Part shown: positions 40,033 through 47,991 of the stretch, piece by piece
Layout: every line of letters begins with the position of its first letter
Numbering within the stretch: position 1 is the stretch's first letter
Source: Prodigiosinella aquatilis
GTDB taxonomy: Bacteria; Pseudomonadota; Gammaproteobacteria; Enterobacterales; Enterobacteriaceae
DNA length: 64,000 nucleotides
Direction: 5' to 3'
Assembly: GCA_030388725.1 (NCBI GenBank)
Contig: CP128857.1
Span: 3,658,001 to 3,722,000 of the forward strand
Translations under genes and position numbers: made by a program
Notes under the pieces: generated by a model
The model's database searches: none
Told to the model about the DNA's origin: nothing
What the model saw: the letters and a program-made list of their open reading frames with translations, nothing else

Positions 40033-40260
40033 ATGAGAAATATCGAAACAAGAAAAACAGACGTTAGTGCAGACGGTTTTTTATCTCTGCTGAATAAAGC
40101 CCGGATGGATGAACGCGCTAATCAGTACCTGTATGTTTCGGCTCGACTGGACAGACTGGCTATTCATATCCAGAAAAATGAATTGTCAGGCAAAGAGGTC
40201 GCCGAACTGCTGCGTATCGAGGCGGAGTGTTTTGAACGCTCTGCACAGGAACTGCGCTAA
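40033..40260 (+). CDS. DUF2732 family phage protein
   Basis: 75 residues. The pattern MRNIETR, LLNKARMDERA, SARLDRLAIHIQKNELSGKEVAELL matches the DUF2732 family common in P2-like early operons; its role is unknown. The stop overlaps the start of the zinc-finger gene. Confidence 0.75.
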   Translation: MRNIETRKTDVSADGFLSLLNKARMDERANQYLYVSARLDRLAIHIQKNELSGKEVAELLRIEAECFERSAQELR

Positions 40261-40484
40261 TGGATTTGATGGATATGGCGCAAGAGCGCGAAGAACTGAT
40301 CCGCGAAAACCAGATTCAGAAAGCCCGGCAACCGCTGGGCCGTTTGGTATCTGCGTTTGTCTGCGAAAGTTGTGACGCACCCATACCGGAAGCCCGCCGC
40401 ATTGCCATTCCGGGCGTCGCCTTGTGTGTGAATTGTCAGGAAGTCACTGAGCTGAAAAATAAACATTATCGGGGGAATTTATGA
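40260..40484 (+). CDS. TraR/DksA-type zinc finger protein
   Basis: 74 residues with CESC (Cys35, Cys38) and CVNC (Cys56, Cys59), the four-Cys zinc finger of phage TraR/DksA proteins. Such short forms can bind RNA polymerase through the secondary channel and change transcription without ppGpp. It lies in the overlapping early operon. Confidence 0.8.
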   Translation: MDLMDMAQEREELIRENQIQKARQPLGRLVSAFVCESCDAPIPEARRIAIPGVALCVNCQEVTELKNKHYRGNL

Positions 40485-41059
40485 ATAACGTCATGATTGA
40501 TTTAGAAACGCTGGGAAAAAATAAAAATGCGCCGCTGGCATCAATTGGGGCGGTGTTTTTTGAACCAGAAACGGGCGCACTGAATTATAGGTTTTATTGC
40601 CGTGTCGATTTTGAAAATGACATGAAGAACGGTGCTGTCCCCGATGGCGACACGATTAAATGGTGGTTGAGGCAGTCGTCAGAGGCGCGGGCGGAGCTGG
40701 TCAGCGATGACGTTATTCCTGTATGGGATGCCGTAAACCGTCTTGGCGACTGGTTGACAGATAACGCCGATGACCTGAAGACGCTGCGAGTCTGGGCTAA
40801 TAGTCCATCTTTCGATTGCGAAATTCTGAAATCTGCGTTTGAGCGTACCGATACCGATATTCCTTGGAATTACTGGAATGAACGTGATGTACGGACGATG
40901 AAGGAAATCGGTTTTGTCGTAATGGACATGGGGTGTTTTATTGGTACGGCGGAAACTGTTGGCGTCAAACATAACGCTCTGGATGACGCCATTCAACAGG
41001 TTGCGCTAGTTTCTGCCGTCTGGCAGAAAATTCATTCTGCGGCCGGGGGTGCCAAATGA
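40481..41059 (+). CDS. 3'-5' exonuclease, DEDD fold
   Basis: 192 residues. The Exo I motif MIDLETLGKNKNAPLASIG is at 5-23, a middle motif sits at WANSPSFDCEIL, and the Exo III region is KHNALDDAIQQV. It resembles the Rv2179c/exonuclease VIII-like group found in phage operons. It likely acts in phage DNA or RNA processing. It overlaps both neighbours by 4 bases. Confidence 0.8.
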   Translation: MNNVMIDLETLGKNKNAPLASIGAVFFEPETGALNYRFYCRVDFENDMKNGAVPDGDTIKWWLRQSSEARAELVSDDVIPVWDAVNRLGDWLTDNADDLKTLRVWANSPSFDCEILKSAFERTDTDIPWNYWNERDVRTMKEIGFVVMDMGCFIGTAETVGVKHNALDDAIQQVALVSAVWQKIHSAAGGAK

Positions 41060-42003
41060 TCCGTCCGTTCATCAAATGGGCGGGGGGTAAAACCCGCGTC
41101 CTACCCGATTTGCTGCCACACCTGCCCGCCGCTGATTGCCTGATTGAACCGTTTGTCGGCGGTGCGTCGGTGTTCCTGAATACGGATTACCGCCGCTATG
41201 TACTGGCCGATATTAACCCGGATCTTATTAACCTCTATCGTTGCGTAACCAGCCACACGGATTTGGTTATCGAAGCCGCGCAGGAAATCTTTGAAAAATT
41301 CAACAATGCCGAGGGCTACGGCAAAATTCGCACAGCTTTCAACACTCAGAGGCGATCCGCACGTATGTGTGCGCATACGCTGGAGAATATTGGACGCGCT
41401 GCGCAATTCCTCTATCTGAACCGCCATTGTTATAACGGCGTGTGCCGTTACAGCAAGAAGACCGGCTTTAACGTGCCGTTTGGCAAGTATAAAAGCGTCT
41501 ACTTTCCTGAAAATGAAATTCGCCTGTTTTCCGAAAAGGCCCGCGACACACACGCTATTTTTATCTCCGCATCGTTCAAACACACGCTATCTCTGTTCGC
41601 TGTACGCGGAACGGCTATCTACTGTGACCCGCCGTATCTGCCCGCATCTGACACGGCGAATTTCACGCAATACCACACCGGCGGCTTTACCGTTGCCGAC
41701 CATCAGTCGCTGGCCGATGCATTGCTGGACGCAAACCGTCAGCACGGCATCCAGTGCGTGATTTCAAACAGCGACACCCCAGCCACACGCGAGATTTACC
41801 GGCATTTCGGGCTACATGAAATCAGCGTGCAGCGGTCGGCCGGTGCAAGTGCCATAACCCGTGCCGCCGCCAAGGAAGTGATCGGCGTGCTGGGGTGTGA
41901 CGGCCACGGCTGTGGGGTGTGCCCGTACTGCGTTCCGCTGTGGTGGGGTTTGGATATGGCTGCGCCTGCGCAGGGTGAAACGGAGGTGCGGAGGTGTTTT
42001 TGA
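41056..42003 (+). CDS. DNA adenine methyltransferase (Dam-like)
   Basis: 315 residues, class D12 N6-adenine methyltransferase. FIKWAGGKTR (5-14) binds SAM, and the catalytic DPPY is at 191-194 (IYCDPPYLPASD). The target is probably GATC as in phage Dam proteins, but this is inference. An unusual C-terminal tail carries four Cys (CDGHGCGVCPYC), perhaps a metal site. Its stop overlaps the next methyltransferase start. Confidence 0.9.
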   Translation: MIRPFIKWAGGKTRVLPDLLPHLPAADCLIEPFVGGASVFLNTDYRRYVLADINPDLINLYRCVTSHTDLVIEAAQEIFEKFNNAEGYGKIRTAFNTQRRSARMCAHTLENIGRAAQFLYLNRHCYNGVCRYSKKTGFNVPFGKYKSVYFPENEIRLFSEKARDTHAIFISASFKHTLSLFAVRGTAIYCDPPYLPASDTANFTQYHTGGFTVADHQSLADALLDANRQHGIQCVISNSDTPATREIYRHFGLHEISVQRSAGASAITRAAAKEVIGVLGCDGHGCGVCPYCVPLWWGLDMAAPAQGETEVRRCF

Positions 42004-42917
42004 TGGATGTTATTGATCTTTTCGCCGGATTTGGTGGCTCATCAACAGGCGCGCGGATGGCCGGTGCGCGTGTTGTCTGGGCTGCAAATCACTGGCCCGT
42101 TGCAGTTGATTATCACCGAGCTAATCATCCAGATACGCATCATGTCTGTCAGGATTTACATCAAGCGGACTGGGCCGTTGTTCCTGCGCACGATCTGATG
42201 ATGGCGTCACCGTGCTGCCAAGGGCATAGCCGGGCGCGCGGAAAAGCCGCCGGAAATCCGCAGCATGATGCAAGTCGCTCGACTGCATGGGCTGTTGTGT
42301 CAGCAGCAGAATATCACAGGCCGTCAGTGGTGATTGTTGAGAATGTGCCTGAATTTCTGAGCTGGACGCTATATCCGGCGTGGTCGACGGCAATGGAGGC
42401 TTTGGGTTATGCACTATCGCCGCATATTGTTGATTGTGCTGATCTGGGGGTTCCTCAGAATCGCGTCCGATTGTTTCTGATCTGCACTCGCAGTCGCTCC
42501 CCGCTATTGCTCGATCTGCCACACGTCAGCCATGTTTCTGCCGCGACGTTCATTGATTTTGATGACGGAAAATGGTCACTGATAAATCGTCCGGGTCGTG
42601 CGATATCAACGCTTGAGCGTATCGAAAACGGTCGCCGGCAGTTCGGCGAGCGATTCATTTTTAGTTACTACGGAAACACACGCTCGGGGCGCTCAATTGA
42701 CAGGCCAATAGGCACAATTACAACCCGTGATCGCTGGGCTGTTGTTGATGGTGGTCGCATGCGGATGGTGACAAAGCGTGAGGTAATGGCCGCGATGTCT
42801 TTCCCGTCATCGTATGTCACGCCGCATAGCCACCGCATGACTGTTCACCTGGCTGGAAATGCTGTGCCGCCTGTTGCCATGCAGCGGATTATTGAAGCTG
42901 TGAGAGCGTCCGTGTGA
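42003..42917 (+). CDS. DNA cytosine-5 methyltransferase of the early operon
   Basis: 304 residues. Motif I DLFAGFGGSS (5-14), motif IV SPCCQGHS with catalytic Cys72, motif VI VENVPEF, motif VIII PQNRVRLFL and motif X GNAVPPVAMQRI are present. The usual Pro before the catalytic Cys reads as Cys. The ATG at 42003 overlaps the adenine methyltransferase stop and follows GGAGG. No restriction partner is adjacent; it may protect phage DNA. Confidence 0.9.
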   Translation: MDVIDLFAGFGGSSTGARMAGARVVWAANHWPVAVDYHRANHPDTHHVCQDLHQADWAVVPAHDLMMASPCCQGHSRARGKAAGNPQHDASRSTAWAVVSAAEYHRPSVVIVENVPEFLSWTLYPAWSTAMEALGYALSPHIVDCADLGVPQNRVRLFLICTRSRSPLLLDLPHVSHVSAATFIDFDDGKWSLINRPGRAISTLERIENGRRQFGERFIFSYYGNTRSGRSIDRPIGTITTRDRWAVVDGGRMRMVTKREVMAAMSFPSSYVTPHSHRMTVHLAGNAVPPVAMQRIIEAVRASV

Positions 42918-45109
42918 ATCAAGAATGGGCTTATCCGTGGAACGCTCCTCGCCCCGCCATTGGCCCCGATGAAAGAGCGCTTACCCGTGAAGAAATCCTT
43001 CAGGGGCAAGCGGTTTTATCCCGCCTGCATACCTTACCGCGCTTTCTGGCGGCCCGCTTCCGCAGCCGTTACGAGTATCTGAAAAAATCCCAGGGATTAG
43101 CTGCCGCCTTTCGTTATCTGGTGCTGACCGTTGAGCGCCGATTGTGGCCACGGATTGAGGCTATCAATCTGCGCCACGGGGTTGATCTGCGCCGGGTGCT
43201 GGATGAATCCGACGGCTTTCGCCATCTGCCAGACATGACCGACCCAGATTTAAAACAGTTTGCCCGTCGCATTGCCCGGCAAGTCAGCAAAAACTACGAA
43301 TGGCTGAGTGATGACTATCTAACGGAACATGGCCCGGATAATGCGGTGCTGTTTACCCACAAAGCGCAAAGCCACCTGTACGGCAAAATCGCCGGGATGT
43401 GCCGCGCATTTAACGTCAGGCCGTTGCACTGGCGCAAGTATTGCCGGGGAAAATTGGATATGCGCAGCGCCTTTGCCGCACTGGTTCGTTTGTGTAACGA
43501 GGAGTGGTGGGAGCGCCAGTTGAAAGCCCAGCGTACACGCTGGCGTGAAGCCTTCCTGATAGCTATCGGCCAGGTCAACAAGGACGCATCACCCTACGCC
43601 AGCAAACAAGCGATCCGCGAAGTCTATTCCCTCCGCCTTGCCAACCTTGAATTCCTGAAAAGCTTCGAAGTGGAGAACGTCGCTACCGGGGAGCGTTTCG
43701 ACCTGATAGACAAGGTGATGGCGAGTATCTCTAACCCGGAGATCCGGCGCATGGAGTTGATGAGCACTATCGCCGGTATTGAACGTTATGCCAGCGAACA
43801 GAATGACGTCGGCATGTTTATCACCCTTACGACACCCTCCAAATATCACCCGACGCGAGTGATCGGCAAAGCCCGGAAAGTGCAGTTTAACCAAAATTGG
43901 GACCGGGAAGCTTTCACGCCGAAAGACGGGCAGCGCTACCTGGTGCGGGTGTGGGGGCTAATGCGCACTGCGTTTAAAGATAATGATCTACAGGTGTATG
44001 GGATGCGTGTTGTTGAACCACATCACGACGGAACGCCGCACTGGCACATGATGCTGTTTTGTGAAAAAGGGCAGCGTCAGCAGATTATCGACATCATGCG
44101 CCGCTATGCCTTGAAAGACGATGGCGACGAACCCGGCGCACAGGAAAACCGCTTTGACTGCAAGCACCTGAACAAAGGTGGGGCCGCAGGTTATATCGCC
44201 AAATACATTGCCAAGAATATTGACGGCTACGCGCTGGATGGCGAATTGGACGGTGAAACCGGTAAACCGTTGAAGGACGCGGCGTCCGCCGTTACCGCCT
44301 GGGCGGCAACGTGGCGTATCCCTCAATTTCACCCGATTGGTATCCCGACAATGGGTGCGTATCGCGAGTGCCGTCGTATCCGTGACTGTTCGCTGGCCGA
44401 CCAATTTGACGAACAAGTAGAGGCAGTCCGTTTTGCCGCCGATGACGGAGATTTTGCCGCCTACATGAAAGCCCAGGGCGGCGCGAATGTGCCGCGTGAC
44501 CAGCAAACTGTCCGCGTGGCGCGTACCCTGGCCGCCAACCTCAACAGCTACGATGAAGAAGTGCAAAAAGTGGTCGGGATCTTCTCGCCGCGTTATGGCG
44601 CCGGCCAGGTATTTACCACCCGAGCCGATGAATGGCGCATCGTCCCAAAGGCCGTTGACGTTGAGGTTTTGCCGTTAAAAAGCGGCTCTGCCGCGTCTCG
44701 GAGTCCTGTCAATAACTGTGGATCGGGCATCGGCAGCACCGAGAAAAATCGCCGCGTTAACCCACAAAATCAGGGCAATACGGCGTTTTCCGGGCCGCCC
44801 CCGATACCGATTGACTGGAATGATGAAGGCGCTGTGCTGTCGTTGGTAGTCGCAGCCCGAGGGCAAATAACACGGCGACGCATGCTACAACAGAATACCG
44901 ATCCAACAACGGCCCCGCCGCGATCACCGTCGGCACGTTTAACCATGGTACAACGTCTGGAGTTAACCCGGATTCAGGCTGATTTGCAGCGGCGAGGAAT
45001 AGAAACAAGTCGTCAGGAACGTGAAGCGCTGGTTCGCGGTGCCACCCTGCGCGTGGATGGCGAAGATATTCGGTTGCCGTCAGAGTCCGTGGACGGGTGG
45101 GGGTGGTGA
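42914..45109 (+). CDS. A: Rolling-circle replication initiator gpA (HUH endonuclease)
   Basis: 731 residues, similar in size to P2 gpA. It nicks the phage origin and attaches to the 5' end. The HUH metal motif is PHWHMMLF, near residue 370, and the Tyr pair lies in YIAKYIAKNIDGY. In P2 the origin is inside gene A; I did not identify it here. It is the last gene of the overlapping early operon; the accessory zone starts after it. Confidence 0.93.
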   Translation: MNQEWAYPWNAPRPAIGPDERALTREEILQGQAVLSRLHTLPRFLAARFRSRYEYLKKSQGLAAAFRYLVLTVERRLWPRIEAINLRHGVDLRRVLDESDGFRHLPDMTDPDLKQFARRIARQVSKNYEWLSDDYLTEHGPDNAVLFTHKAQSHLYGKIAGMCRAFNVRPLHWRKYCRGKLDMRSAFAALVRLCNEEWWERQLKAQRTRWREAFLIAIGQVNKDASPYASKQAIREVYSLRLANLEFLKSFEVENVATGERFDLIDKVMASISNPEIRRMELMSTIAGIERYASEQNDVGMFITLTTPSKYHPTRVIGKARKVQFNQNWDREAFTPKDGQRYLVRVWGLMRTAFKDNDLQVYGMRVVEPHHDGTPHWHMMLFCEKGQRQQIIDIMRRYALKDDGDEPGAQENRFDCKHLNKGGAAGYIAKYIAKNIDGYALDGELDGETGKPLKDAASAVTAWAATWRIPQFHPIGIPTMGAYRECRRIRDCSLADQFDEQVEAVRFAADDGDFAAYMKAQGGANVPRDQQTVRVARTLAANLNSYDEEVQKVVGIFSPRYGAGQVFTTRADEWRIVPKAVDVEVLPLKSGSAASRSPVNNCGSGIGSTEKNRRVNPQNQGNTAFSGPPPIPIDWNDEGAVLSLVVAARGQITRRRMLQQNTDPTTAPPRSPSARLTMVQRLELTRIQADLQRRGIETSRQEREALVRGATLRVDGEDIRLPSESVDGWGW

Positions 45110-45116
45110 GGAATGG

Positions 45117-45170
45117 AATAACCCCAATAACTCTATCTTGGTTGTTTATCGGGGTTATTAGGGTTATAAT
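45117..45170 (+). promoter_or_regulatory. hicAB promoter with inverted-repeat operator
   Basis: -35 TTGTTT (45142-45147), 17-base spacer, -10 TATAAT (45165-45170). An inverted repeat AATAACCCC (45117) and GGGGTTATT (45151-45159) puts its right arm in the spacer, as expected for autorepression by HicB. Confidence 0.55.
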
Positions 45171-45200
45171 AACTTTATCGTAAGGTGATCGGGTGAAAGG

Positions 45201-45380
45201 ATGGATAGCAAGACGCTAATAGCAGAAATAAAAACGGATGGTTGGGTTCTGGTTAGGGTTAACGGTAGTCATCACCATTTTACTCACCCGACTAAACCGG
45301 GATTGGTGACAATCCCACACCCTAAAAAGGACTTGCCAATAGGCACAGTCAAAAGCATCAGGAAGCAAGCGGGGATTTAA
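45201..45380 (+). CDS. hicA: HicA-family mRNA interferase toxin
   Basis: 59 residues: MDSKTLIAEIKTDGWVLVRV, then GSHHHFTHP with the catalytic His24, and TIPHPKKDLPIGTVKSIRKQAG. This is the double-stranded-RNA-binding-like fold of HicA, which cuts mRNA. It lies 26 bases before the HicB antitoxin gene, with GAAAGG ahead of the ATG. Confidence 0.92.
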   Translation: MDSKTLIAEIKTDGWVLVRVNGSHHHFTHPTKPGLVTIPHPKKDLPIGTVKSIRKQAGI

Positions 45381-45406
45381 CCCCGCTTCACAGAGAGGGG
45401 CTAAAT

Positions 45407-45817
45407 ATGTTGTATCCAATTGCTATCGAGCCAGGCGACGAAAAACACGCGTATGGTGTGACTGTTCCCGATCTGCCGGGTTGCTTTTCTGCTGGTGATG
45501 CTCTTGATGAAGCAATGAGCAACGCGAAAGAAGCTATTACCGGTCACATTGAGTTGTTGATTGAGACGGGGGGCGATATTCCTGCTGTTTCCACTGTTCA
45601 GGATCTGGCGAAAAATCCGGAGTATGCGGGTTATACATGGGCGTTAGTTGATGTTGATGTCTCCCGCCTGATGGGAGGCGCAGAAAAAATCAACGTCACG
45701 TTGCCAAAGGTATTGATTGACCGTATTGATCGTGTTGTTGCTTCCCATCCCGAATTTAAAAGCCGATCTGGTTTTCTTGCACAGGCTGCGCTGGAGCGGA
45801 TCACAGTGATTCGCTAG
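45407..45817 (+). CDS. hicB: HicB-family antitoxin
   Basis: 136 residues. The N-terminal partial RNase H fold (MLYPIAIEPGDEKHAYGVTV, then PDLPGCFSAGDALDEAMSNAKEAI) neutralises HicA; the C-terminal ribbon-helix-helix region (INVTLPKVLIDRIDRVVASH) would bind the operator. It follows hicA in one transcript and is followed by a strong terminator. Confidence 0.92.
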   Translation: MLYPIAIEPGDEKHAYGVTVPDLPGCFSAGDALDEAMSNAKEAITGHIELLIETGGDIPAVSTVQDLAKNPEYAGYTWALVDVDVSRLMGGAEKINVTLPKVLIDRIDRVVASHPEFKSRSGFLAQAALERITVIR

Positions 45818-45833
45818 GTTGTCCACTCACCGT

Positions 45834-45859
45834 AAAAAACCGCTTCGGCGGTTTTTTTT
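45834..45859 (+). terminator. hicAB terminator
   Basis: AACCGC, loop TTCG, GCGGTT, then a run of Ts, 17 bases after hicB. Confidence 0.9.
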
Positions 45860-45922
45860 ATTTTTGGTCAGGCCGTTGATAATTAATATTTACACTATTC
45901 ACAATTTGAAATGTTATGTATA

Positions 45923-45942
45923 TACTGTGTTTATATACAGTA
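45923..45942. promoter_or_regulatory. LexA (SOS) box
   Basis: TACTGTGTTTATATACAGTA differs from the consensus (TACTGTATATATATACAGTA) at two inner positions only; both CTGT and ACAG half-sites are exact with 8 bases between. It lies 17 bases before a GTG start, and a -35 (TTGAAA at 45906) with an AT-rich -10 inside the box could form the controlled promoter. Confidence 0.88.
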
Positions 45943-45959
45943 TTCGCAAGGGAGATAAT

Positions 45960-46151
45960 GTGGATAAAGAGTTAGATGAGCGTGTAATGTTAGAACGTGT
46001 GGAGCTGATTGCGCGCCTGACAACCGCAGGTGTATGTCAGGAACGAGATCGAGAGATTGCGCTTAACCTTATTGCTGAAATAGCTAGTGATGCAGTGATC
46101 CGTAACCGGCAATTCTCCATAATCTTTTCCGCCAATCCTCTTGAGAGTTAG
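45960..46151 (+). CDS. SOS-controlled small prophage protein, possible Tum-like antirepressor
   Basis: 63 residues from GTG after AAGGGAG (MDKELDERVMLERVELIARL, then CQERDREIALNLIAEIASDA). It is helical and charged. It sits right after a LexA box and after gene A, the place of tum in 186, whose LexA-controlled product blocks the CI repressor. At 63 residues it is much shorter than 186 Tum and lacks a visible DinI domain, so the role is inferred from position and control. Confidence 0.6.
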   Translation: MDKELDERVMLERVELIARLTTAGVCQERDREIALNLIAEIASDAVIRNRQFSIIFSANPLES

Positions 46152-46258
46152 CTAGTTCTGTTTTTTATATAACAGTACCTTACTAAGGTTTTGTGAAAAA
46201 GCTCAAGTTTGCGTACAAAGAATTGTATAATATTGGCAGTGGGTACTTGGGGTGTGTG

Positions 46259-47281
46259 ATGATTATAAAGGTAGTAGATCTCTTCTGTGGTGCAGGTGGT
46301 TTAACCCATGGCCTTCAAAAGGCTGGATTAGACGTTGTTGCAGGAATTGATCTAGAAGGCGAATGCCGCTTTCCATATGAGAAAAATAACACTGCAAAAT
46401 TTATTGAGAGAGATATTACCTTAGTAACTAAGGAGGATTTATCTTCACTTTACGCAGGGGCAGATATTAAGGTCTTGGCTGGTTGTGCACCTTGTCAACC
46501 CTTTTCAAAATATACTCAAGGAAGAGACAAGAAGAATGATAAAAAGTGGCCCTTACTTTATGAATTTGAAAGACTAATTAGTGAAACTGAACCAGAAATA
46601 GTAACGATGGAAAACGTCCCAGATGTTACGAAACATAAAGTGTATGATGATTTTTACAATGCATTGGTGTCTTTAGGATATCAGGTATGGGCTGGGCGAG
46701 TGGATTGTGTTGAATATGGCATTCCTCAGAATCGCTCTAGACATGTGCTTTTGGCCTCTAAATTAGGTGAAATTAAACTAATTAAGCGCAAAAATATATC
46801 CTTAAAAACCGTTAGAGATGTTATTGGTAAGCTCCCTCCTCTTGAAGATGGGCAGATAGATCCTTGCGATTCTTTGCATAGAGCAAGCAAGTTAAGTTCA
46901 ATTAATAAAAAAAGGATAATGCACTCAGTCCCCGGCGGAACTTGGAAGGACTGGCCTGAAGAATTAATAGCTGCCTGTCATATAAAATCAACTGGTAAAG
47001 GATACGCTAGTGTTTACGGGCGTATGTCTTGGGATAAACCAAGTCCAACAATAACAACGTTATGTAATGGATTTGGCAATGGGCGTTTTGGTCACCCTGA
47101 ACAAAATAGAGCTATTTCTCTAAGAGAGGCGGCTTTGCTTCAGACATTCCCTCTGAGCTATATATTTTATGATGATAGTTCAAAGTTGACTATGAGAAGT
47201 ATTGGAAAAATGATTGGTAATGCTGTGCCAGTCGAGTTGGGTAAGGTCATTGGCGAGTCAATTCTAGCCCATGTAGGTTAA
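46259..47281 (+). CDS. DNA cytosine-5 methyltransferase of the defence cassette
   Basis: 340 residues from the ATG at 46259. Motif I DLFCGAGG (7-14), motif IV GCAPCQPFS with catalytic Cys79, motif VI MENVPDV (117-123), motif VIII PQNRSRHVLL, and motif X GNAVPVELGKV are all intact. It is AT-rich, unlike the phage genes to its left, and is not related closely to the methyltransferase at 42003. It converges on the HEPN/DUF262 operon, sharing one terminator. A likely role is to mark self DNA; the target site is unknown. Confidence 0.92.
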   Translation: MIIKVVDLFCGAGGLTHGLQKAGLDVVAGIDLEGECRFPYEKNNTAKFIERDITLVTKEDLSSLYAGADIKVLAGCAPCQPFSKYTQGRDKKNDKKWPLLYEFERLISETEPEIVTMENVPDVTKHKVYDDFYNALVSLGYQVWAGRVDCVEYGIPQNRSRHVLLASKLGEIKLIKRKNISLKTVRDVIGKLPPLEDGQIDPCDSLHRASKLSSINKKRIMHSVPGGTWKDWPEELIAACHIKSTGKGYASVYGRMSWDKPSPTITTLCNGFGNGRFGHPEQNRAISLREAALLQTFPLSYIFYDDSSKLTMRSIGKMIGNAVPVELGKVIGESILAHVG

Positions 47282-47314
47282 TAAAAAGCCTGTAAAAATA
47301 GGCTTTTTATTATT
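47279..47314. terminator. Shared bidirectional terminator
   Basis: TAATAAAAAGCCT paired with AGGCTTTTTATTA around a short A-rich loop; T runs exist on both strands. It contains the end of the methyltransferase stop and touches the HEPN stop, ending both units. Confidence 0.88.
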
Positions 47315-47990
47315 ACGGTGCAAGATATCCATTCGTATTGACATATTGCTCAATATTTTTCGTGACCCCGTCAAGATAAGCAATAATTTCTAAGGAAACA
47401 TTTTCTAAATCTTGGTATGAGACATTTTTGCCAATTTCAGAAAATGATACATTACCATGTGCTAAATCATTGCGATGTTGTTTAACTAAGGTTAGATTTT
47501 CTCCGTGCTTAGTATGCTTATAATCAGTTGATATGGAAAAACCATAGACAGCCGACTTGTCTTTTATTTCATCTTTGTCAATGTTCCCAGAAAATAATTT
47601 TTGTTTGTTAAATGTACCTATAGATATACCGCAGGAGATTCCTTTAGTTAAACTAACTATGAGTTTTTCAACATTAACTGAGTCATGTTTTAATCTTTTT
47701 AGTATCTCTTTTTTTAACGTATCCTTTAAATCATCAAATGCAATATTTCTATAATAAATAGTGTCATGAATAAAACATATAGCTTCTCTCATTGATGATT
47801 CAATTAAGTTGTAAAGGAGTATATAAACTGTGCCTTTTAGGGTTTTTCTGGCTTCAGCGGTTATCGAAAATTTATCATTTTTATCAGATGATACAATTTC
47901 TGCCCCAGCACTTTCTATAAATCTCAAAAGGTCTAGATAGGCTAGGATTTCTCCTGACCTGTTATCAAAGTCCTCTCGAAAACTCTCCAT
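47313..47990 (-). CDS. HEPN RNase-like protein (MAE_28990/MAE_18760 type)
   Basis: 225 residues. The HEPN catalytic pattern Rx4H is exact at Arg173-His178 (HRNDLAHG), placed late in the protein as in the MAE_28990/MAE_18760 family; an earlier helix pair carries YILLYNLIESSMREAI. HEPN proteins of this type are usually RNases in toxin or defence modules. It starts 1 base after the DUF262 stop with AGGAG inside the upstream gene, so the two are translated together. Confidence 0.82.
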   Translation of the reverse strand: MESFREDFDNRSGEILAYLDLLRFIESAGAEIVSSDKNDKFSITAEARKTLKGTVYILLYNLIESSMREAICFIHDTIYYRNIAFDDLKDTLKKEILKRLKHDSVNVEKLIVSLTKGISCGISIGTFNKQKLFSGNIDKDEIKDKSAVYGFSISTDYKHTKHGENLTLVKQHRNDLAHGNVSFSEIGKNVSYQDLENVSLEIIAYLDGVTKNIEQYVNTNGYLAP

Positions 47991-47991
47991 G

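Noticed and set aside
43850..44566. A 192-codon minus-strand frame inside gene A
   Set aside because: It is a shadow of the gpA coding frame; the plus frame carries the HUH motif and the Tyr pair.
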